A stretch of 37,902 nucleotides of DNA. Origin: Nitrospinota bacterium (GTDB taxonomy: Bacteria > Nitrospinota > Nitrospinia > Nitrospinales > VA-1). Positions 32,978 to 37,902 of this stretch are shown here, piece after piece (the first letter of the stretch is position 1; the number at the start of each line of letters is the position of its first letter). The notes below the pieces were generated by a model. It was not told the origin of the DNA. It made no database searches and saw only the letters and a program-made list of their open reading frames with translations. A program made the position numbers and the translations under genes. Location of the stretch: NCBI GenBank assembly GCA_009873655.1, contig WAIB01000024.1, positions 1-37,902 of the forward strand. Direction: 5' to 3'.

Positions 32978-33688
32978 ATGGCTCCCGATTCAGTCCATTC
33001 AAGAAAAATCAAACTCCTAGAATGTGGGTTGGCATGTGTGGGATGGTTATGCATTCCCTTGGTTGCCAGGGGCGCGGATTCTGCAAAAGTTTATGGCTGG
33101 GTGGTGCAGTTAGGCTCTTTTAAACAAGAGGAAAATGCCAAAAAGTTTATCCAGAGGATTTAAAAGAAAGGATACACTCCCTTCATAAGTACCGGATCGG
33201 GATCAAAATGGCATAAAATTCGTGTTGGACCTTATCCGTCCAAGGGCGAGGCGGAACAGGTGATTCGGGAATTGAAAAAGACACAGGGTATCACAGCCAT
33301 TATTCTGGCTTCTGAAGACGCTCCTCCTCAATTGGAGGAGACCATAGATTCGGTGGATGTCGTTGTTTCCCAGTTTTTAATCTGGCTCAATGCCTGGAAA
33401 TCCCAGGAAATAAATTCCTACCTGTCCTTTTATTCGAAAGATTTTAAAGATCCGAAAAGATCTCGAAAAAACTGGGAAAAGCAGCGGAGAAAAGTGCTGA
33501 GCAAAAGCTCCATCATTTCAATTGAGGTAAATGACCTTGAAACTCACCAGGGCGATGATTCGGTAGAGATGTCGTTTATACAGAACTACAAGTCAGACAG
33601 GACTTCCGATGTGGGTAAGAAAGTGCTTATTTGGAAAAATGAGGGCGATCGTTGGAAGATTGTAAAAGAATCCTGGGAATCCTCTTAA
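32978..33688 (+). pseudogene. SPOR plus NTF2-like (Cds6-type) protein interrupted by an in-frame TAA
   Basis: One continuous frame of 237 codons is broken only by TAA at 33161-33163 (codon 62). Before it are a signal-like segment and the first half of a SPOR domain (W-V-V-Q-L-G-S-F-K-Q-E-E-N-A). After it, the SPOR domain resumes in the same frame (K-W-H-K-I-R-V-G-P-Y-P-S-K-G-E-A), then an NTF2-like domain resembling the Cds6 type (residues about 125-236). SPOR domains bind denuded peptidoglycan. A single base change (TTA to TAA is one option) would explain it. It could be a pseudogene, a sequencing error or a readthrough gene. A perfect TATAAT lies at 32931-32936. The glycosyltransferase ATG abuts its final stop. 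Confidence 0.75.
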
Positions 33689-34852
33689 ATGCTAGATGAG
33701 CATGTTTTGTCAGGCAGGAAATGGGGTGAAAACAGCCAACCCCGTTTAACCCTGGTTATTTATAAGATGTCAGGCGGAGGGGCGCAACGGGTCCTTTCCA
33801 TTATAGCCAATCATTTTGCCGAAAAAGGCTGGGCAATTACTTTAATGACTTTTGATGATGGCAGCCAGCCTTCTTTTTATAAGCTTCATCCTTCTATTCA
33901 GTGTGTTCCCTTGTCAATTTCCAGGCAACAGCCAAATGCATTGAGTACTCTTTTAATGTATTTGCTACGCCCAATTATATTAAGAAGTGCAATTCGGAAG
34001 AATAAGCCTGATGTTGTAATCTCATTTATTGATTTGGCCAATATCCTTACCTTGGTGGCAACCGTAGGGCTAAGTATTCCTGTTATTATTTCGGAACGGG
34101 TAAACCCAGCATTCCATTCTATTGGATGCTTTTGGTCAGTTTTAAGGAAAATGGTTTATCGGTGGGCAGCCTGTCTTGTGGTGCAAACCCGAGATGTCCT
34201 TCCTTTTTTTTCTACTGCAATTCAAAAAAAAATAAACGTTATTCCTAACCCCGTTCTTTTGCCTGCTAGGAATGAACAAAATTTAGATAAAGATGGGTCC
34301 AAAAAAATTCTTTTGGCCATGGGGAGACTGGTAGATCAAAAAGGGTTTGATTTGCTCATTAAAGCGTTTGCTAAACTCAAATCTAAATTTCCTGAATGGC
34401 AAATAAATATTTGGGGAGAGGGAGAGAAAAAAACTTATTTGGAAAATTTATGCAAGGAACTATCCCTTCAGAAAAAAGTTATTTTTAAAGGTATGAATCA
34501 AGACAATTATACTGTAATGAAACAGGCAGATATCTTTGTTTTGTCTTCCCGATATGAAGGATTCCCTAATGTCTTGGCCGAAGCAATGGCTTGCGGCCTT
34601 CCAGTGATTAGTTTCGACTGTCCGAGCGGTCCGAGTGAAATGATTGTTGATGGAAAAAATGGTTTGCTAATATCAAAGATTAACGATGAGGAACTTGCGA
34701 AAGGAATTCAACGCTTAATGATGGATGAATCATTGGCAAAGCAATTAGGAAAGGAGGCAAAAAAAGTAACCGACACCTTTTCGATGAAAAAAATAATGAA
34801 TCTTTGGGAAAAGGTAATTTTAGAAATAATTAATAATGAATCAAAAAAATAA
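33689..34852 (+). CDS. GT4-family glycosyltransferase
   Basis: A 387-residue GT-B glycosyltransferase, probably adding a sugar to a lipid-linked oligosaccharide at the inner membrane. The N-terminal domain has the acceptor-side S-G-G-G-A-Q-R-V motif. The C-terminal nucleotide-sugar domain has A-M-G-R-L-V-D-Q-K-G-F and the EX7E motif (E290, E298) in Y-E-G-F-P-N-V-L-A-E. Donor and acceptor cannot be told from sequence. The ATG directly follows the preceding stop, and the 3' end overlaps the methyltransferase by 17 bp, so these genes are coupled. The second half is more AT-rich than the housekeeping block. Confidence 0.92.
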   Translation: MLDEHVLSGRKWGENSQPRLTLVIYKMSGGGAQRVLSIIANHFAEKGWAITLMTFDDGSQPSFYKLHPSIQCVPLSISRQQPNALSTLLMYLLRPIILRSAIRKNKPDVVISFIDLANILTLVATVGLSIPVIISERVNPAFHSIGCFWSVLRKMVYRWAACLVVQTRDVLPFFSTAIQKKINVIPNPVLLPARNEQNLDKDGSKKILLAMGRLVDQKGFDLLIKAFAKLKSKFPEWQINIWGEGEKKTYLENLCKELSLQKKVIFKGMNQDNYTVMKQADIFVLSSRYEGFPNVLAEAMACGLPVISFDCPSGPSEMIVDGKNGLLISKINDEELAKGIQRLMMDESLAKQLGKEAKKVTDTFSMKKIMNLWEKVILEIINNESKK

Positions 34853-35660
34853 AGATCCGGAAGTTCGATTTGAGTTTGGGGCTAATTGGAATAGATTTTT
34901 ATCTGTTTTAGATGAAACCAGTATTTTAGAAGCCGTGGATTCTTTAAAGAAAGCCTTAAATGTTACTACATTAAAGAATAAGAGTTTTCTCGATGCCGGT
35001 TCAGGGAGCGGTCTATTTTCTCTTGCTGCGTATAGATTGGGTGCGGATCGTGTTTATTCTTTTGATTATGACCCGAAAAGTGTGGCATGCACAGAAGAGC
35101 TAAAACGTAGATATTTTCCAAATGCGAAAAACTGGGAAATCGAACAGGGCAGTCTTCTTGACAAGGCATATCTAGACCAACTTCCGGCTTTTGACGTGAC
35201 TTACTCCTGGGGTGTGCTCCATCACACAGGGGATATGTGGAGAGCAATGGAGAACCTGGCTCCTAAAATTGAGAAAAATGGATTTTTATTCATTTCTATT
35301 TATAATGACCAGGGGCTTGCAAGTCGTATATGGATGAAGGTTAAGCGCCTGTACAATATTTGCCCTGTCCCTCTCCGCTTTTTGATTCTCATTCCCTGTA
35401 CTGTCAAACTCTGGGGACCAATAACTGTTTGGGAATTTTGTAAGGGGACGCCTTTCAAGAAATGGAGAGAGTACGCAAAGAAAAGTCGCGGGATGTCAGC
35501 ATGGCATGATGTCGTGGACTGGGTAGGGGGTTATCCCTTTGAAGTAGCAAAGCCGGAACAAGTTTTTGAGTTTTTCTACCAACGTGATTTCGTTTTAACA
35601 CAGATGGCAACCATGGCTGGCGGCCATGGTTGCAACCAATTCGTTTTTTCAAGGAAGTAG
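34836..35660 (+). CDS. SAM-dependent class I methyltransferase
   Basis: A 274-residue Rossmann-fold methyltransferase. SAM motif I is F-L-D-A-G-S-G-S-G-L-F-S (D53), followed by the acidic D-Y-D-P-K-S motif and the post-motif Y-S-W-G-V-L-H-H-T-G-D. A second half from about residue 165 is rich in aromatic residues and may bind the substrate. Its place between a glycosyltransferase and an asparagine synthetase suggests it modifies a surface sugar or its nucleotide precursor. It overlaps the upstream gene by 17 bp. Confidence 0.88.
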   Translation: MNQKNKDPEVRFEFGANWNRFLSVLDETSILEAVDSLKKALNVTTLKNKSFLDAGSGSGLFSLAAYRLGADRVYSFDYDPKSVACTEELKRRYFPNAKNWEIEQGSLLDKAYLDQLPAFDVTYSWGVLHHTGDMWRAMENLAPKIEKNGFLFISIYNDQGLASRIWMKVKRLYNICPVPLRFLILIPCTVKLWGPITVWEFCKGTPFKKWREYAKKSRGMSAWHDVVDWVGGYPFEVAKPEQVFEFFYQRDFVLTQMATMAGGHGCNQFVFSRK

Positions 35661-35713
35661 TTTTAAATAGAAAATTTCTTCTTTCCTTCCATTTATTCAG
35701 GAACTTTTATTTA

Positions 35714-37633
35714 ATGTGCGGCTTTTCCGGTTTTTTTTTACCTGAATCCTTAGATTTTGATCCTCATAAAATTTTGCAGAATATGGGGGATGCCTTAAGC
35801 CATAGGGGACCCGATGATTCCGGCATTTGGTTTAATGATGAAGACAGGATTGGTTTGGCTCACAGACGTTTATCCGTCATTGACCTTTCTAATGAAGGTC
35901 ATCAGCCTATGCTTTCTAAAAGCGGCAGGTTTGTCATCGTTTACAATGGGGAAATTTATAATTTCCCGGAAATTAAATCTGAGTTGCAAAGCATCGGAGC
36001 TGTATCCTGGCGTGGATATTCGGACACAGAGGTCCTCCTTTCTGCTATAGAGCAATGGGGATTGCAGGAGGCATTGGGGCGTTTCCGAGGCATGTTTGCT
36101 TTTGCGCTCTGGGACAAACAAGACAAAACGCTTAGCCTTGTAAGGGATCGTATAGGAATAAAACCCTTGTATTACGGATGGGTTGGGCAAACATTGATAT
36201 TTGCTTCAGAACTGAAATCCTTCAAGGAATATCCGTCTTTTTCTGGTGAAATAAACAGGGAAGCCCTGTCACTCTTTATGAGGTTCGGTTATATACCGAC
36301 ACCTTATTCTATCTATCAAAATGTGTTCAAGTTGTCTCCGGGAAAAATCCTGAATGTGAATGCCAAGGGAAAGGAGTTTCAGGAATTTTGGTCTTTTCAA
36401 AAAACCGCCGAGGATGGAACAGAAAATTTATTCTCAGGTTCTGAAAATGATGCCGTTCAACAACTTGATATCATTTTAAGTGAAGCGGTAAAGCTCAGAA
36501 TGGTATCTGATGTTTCATTAGGTGCATTTCTTTCCGGGGGAATAGATTCATCAACCATTGTAGCTTTGATGCAAAAGCAGAGTGGAAAACCGGTCAAAAC
36601 GTTTTCAATTGGGTTTCATGAGGAAGAATTCAACGAGGCTCCCTTTGCAAAAAAAATTGCAAACCATTTGGGGACGGATCATTCTGAACTTTATGTCACC
36701 TCCAGCGATGCTCTTGCGGTAGTTCCCCTTTTGCCCAGCCTGTATGATGAACCGTTTGCGGACCCTTCCCAGATTCCTACTTATTTGCTTTCCCGTCTTA
36801 CGCGAGAAAAAGTCACCGTTAGCCTGTCTGGGGACGGCGGGGACGAATTATTCTGTGGCTATAACCGGTACTTTGCCTGGAAAAATATTTGGAATAAAAT
36901 TCAAATAATACCCTACCCACTGCGAAATGCCCTTTCTGCATTTGCGCAATTGATCCCGGATTTTCCAGGGGCGGGATCAACCGTTGTGAAAAATCGTCGG
37001 TTCAGAGCTTTAACTGAAAAATTTAGAAAAGGTATGCGTATATTAAAAAGTCAATCTCCGGAGGAGATCTATCTTTATGGAATATCCTACTGGGCCGACC
37101 CTGAATCATTGGTGAAAGATTGCAGAGAACCCACGACACCCCTGACCGATTTTTCTAAATGGGGAAAATTTGAAAACCTGAAACACAAAATGATGTATCT
37201 CGATAGTATTACTTATTTGCCTGATGATATTCTGACAAAAGTTGATCGTGCGAGTATGGGAGTGAGCCTGGAGGCGCGAATCCCTTTCCTGGACCATAAG
37301 GTAGTCGAATTTGCATGGGGTCTTCCCTTGAAATTTAAATCCCATGAAAACCAACCCAAATGGATTTTGAAGAAGTTGCTAAACCGGTACGTTCCTGAGA
37401 ATTTATTTAACCGCCCTAAAATGGGATTTGGCGTTCCCATCGATTCCTGGCTTCGAGGCCCGCTAAAAGAATGGGCGGAGGATTTGTTGAATGAATCCAC
37501 CCTGAAAGGGGATGGCTATCTAAATGCTTCCCTTGTAACTAGAAAATGGAAAGAGCATTTGTCTGGTAATTCGAATTGGCAATATCTTCTTTGGAATGTA
37601 TTGGTTTTTCAATCCTGGCTTCGGAAGAATTAA
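35714..37633 (+). CDS. asnB: asparagine synthetase, glutamine-hydrolysing (AsnB-like)
   Basis: A 639-residue two-domain amidotransferase. The start at 35714 gives M-C-G-F-S-G-F-F, placing the nucleophile Cys at position 2 after Met removal; upstream frame extends to 35630 but would bury it. The glutaminase domain has L-S-H-R-G-P-D-D and R-L-S-V-I-D-L; the synthetase domain has the PP-loop S274-G-G-I-D-S and L-S-G-D-G-G-D-E-L-F. Many such paralogues in polysaccharide loci amidate sugar acids or make building blocks, so the substrate may not be Asp. Confidence 0.92.
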   Translation: MCGFSGFFLPESLDFDPHKILQNMGDALSHRGPDDSGIWFNDEDRIGLAHRRLSVIDLSNEGHQPMLSKSGRFVIVYNGEIYNFPEIKSELQSIGAVSWRGYSDTEVLLSAIEQWGLQEALGRFRGMFAFALWDKQDKTLSLVRDRIGIKPLYYGWVGQTLIFASELKSFKEYPSFSGEINREALSLFMRFGYIPTPYSIYQNVFKLSPGKILNVNAKGKEFQEFWSFQKTAEDGTENLFSGSENDAVQQLDIILSEAVKLRMVSDVSLGAFLSGGIDSSTIVALMQKQSGKPVKTFSIGFHEEEFNEAPFAKKIANHLGTDHSELYVTSSDALAVVPLLPSLYDEPFADPSQIPTYLLSRLTREKVTVSLSGDGGDELFCGYNRYFAWKNIWNKIQIIPYPLRNALSAFAQLIPDFPGAGSTVVKNRRFRALTEKFRKGMRILKSQSPEEIYLYGISYWADPESLVKDCREPTTPLTDFSKWGKFENLKHKMMYLDSITYLPDDILTKVDRASMGVSLEARIPFLDHKVVEFAWGLPLKFKSHENQPKWILKKLLNRYVPENLFNRPKMGFGVPIDSWLRGPLKEWAEDLLNESTLKGDGYLNASLVTRKWKEHLSGNSNWQYLLWNVLVFQSWLRKN

Positions 37634-37672
37634 AGGCACTTTCAAAATTTAAAGGATTTCAAACTCTTGGAA

Positions 37673-37902
37673 ATGGTAAGTCGATTGGTAAACTGGCTTG
37701 GAATAGACCGTGGGATTACCTATGCCATTTTAGCAAAAATATGGTCTCTCTTTGCAGGTCCGATTACCTTGTTCCTGATTTCTTTTTATCTGACTCCCGA
37801 GGTTCAGGGATTTTATTATACCTTTCTCAGTTTGCTTGCTCTTCAATCATTCATAGAGCTTGGCTTCTATATTGTTATCACTCAATTTGCAAGTCATGAA
37901 TG
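37673..37902 (+). CDS. Wzx-type polysaccharide flippase, 5' part (runs off the window)
   Basis: An open frame from ATG 37673 to the window end gives 76 codons. It reads M-V-S-R-L-V-N-W-L-G-I-D-R-G-I-T-Y-A-I-L, followed by two hydrophobic segments (residues 22-42, then 48-70) separated by a T-P-E-V-Q-G-F-Y-Y turn. The T-P-E-x-Q-G-x-Y/F pattern is typical of the first loop of Wzx/MOP-family flippases, which move lipid-linked sugars across the inner membrane. It follows asnB by 39 bp, so it probably belongs to the same operon. A weak GGA precedes the ATG. Confidence 0.72.
   Translation, partial: MVSRLVNWLGIDRGITYAILAKIWSLFAGPITLFLISFYLTPEVQGFYYTFLSLLALQSFIELGFYIVITQFASHE

Noticed and set aside
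33161-33260. A frameshift splitting the SPOR gene
   Set aside because: Both parts are in the same frame; only a stop codon separates them.
1-37902. Mobile elements, CRISPR arrays, tRNA or rRNA genes
   Set aside because: I saw no transposase or integrase frame, no regularly spaced direct repeats and no cloverleaf or rRNA sequence in a reading by eye; a dedicated tRNA scan was not possible.

Overview
The window reads as one chromosomal segment of a Gram-negative, aerobic, chemolithotrophic bacterium. My best guess is a marine member of the Nitrospinota (Nitrospina-like nitrite oxidisers). That rests on inference from gene content: a triheme cytochrome c carrying a C-terminal ethylbenzene-dehydrogenase-gamma-like domain (the fold of the NXR gamma subunit NxrC), a very large periplasmic multicopper oxidase and small cupredoxin-type proteins, next to a housekeeping block with Deltaproteobacteria/Nitrospinota-like order (rpsF-ssb-rpsR-DUF2232-rplI-dnaB, then a TPR protein, an M23 peptidase and secA). 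No marker here fixes the genus. I see no rRNA, tRNA, insertion sequence, integrase or CRISPR array.

Layout. 1-1.9 kb: a BON-domain lipoprotein convergent with an FG-GAP beta-propeller lipoprotein. 2.1-10.9 kb: ribosomal protein, replication and secretion genes, all rightward. 10.9-12.0 kb: a DksA-type zinc-finger protein with a histone-H1-like Lys/Ala tail, and a Dabb protein. 12.1-16.8 kb: a DnaJ/TerB-like protein, two tandem CNNM/CorC-type membrane proteins, thiL and a small unknown. 16.8-21.4 kb, leftward: selO, a DUF1566 protein, and a tight cysH-HD hydrolase-sirtuin operon. 21.4-22.8 kb: an HtrA protease behind a strong sigma70-like promoter.

23.0-32.9 kb is the most interesting region. 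It encodes a 1651-residue multicopper oxidase built from three homologous two-cupredoxin repeats. A complete canonical set of copper ligands is present, but in permuted order (motifs III and IV precede I and II). After a strong terminator comes a secreted protein with an amicyanin-like Cys-x2-His-x2-Met site and a carboxypeptidase-regulatory-like domain, followed by a second strong terminator. Convergent with it is a two-gene operon: a paralogue of that copper protein and the triheme/EB_dh cytochrome. A TlpA-like thioredoxin lies beyond a 469-bp AT-rich gap. Together these suggest a periplasmic copper-haem electron-transfer module; substrate and partners are not shown by the sequence.

33.0-37.9 kb: a SPOR/NTF2-like gene broken by a single in-frame TAA, then the start of a surface-polysaccharide cluster (GT4 glycosyltransferase, methyltransferase, asparagine synthetase, and the first 76 codons of a probable Wzx-type flippase that runs off the end).
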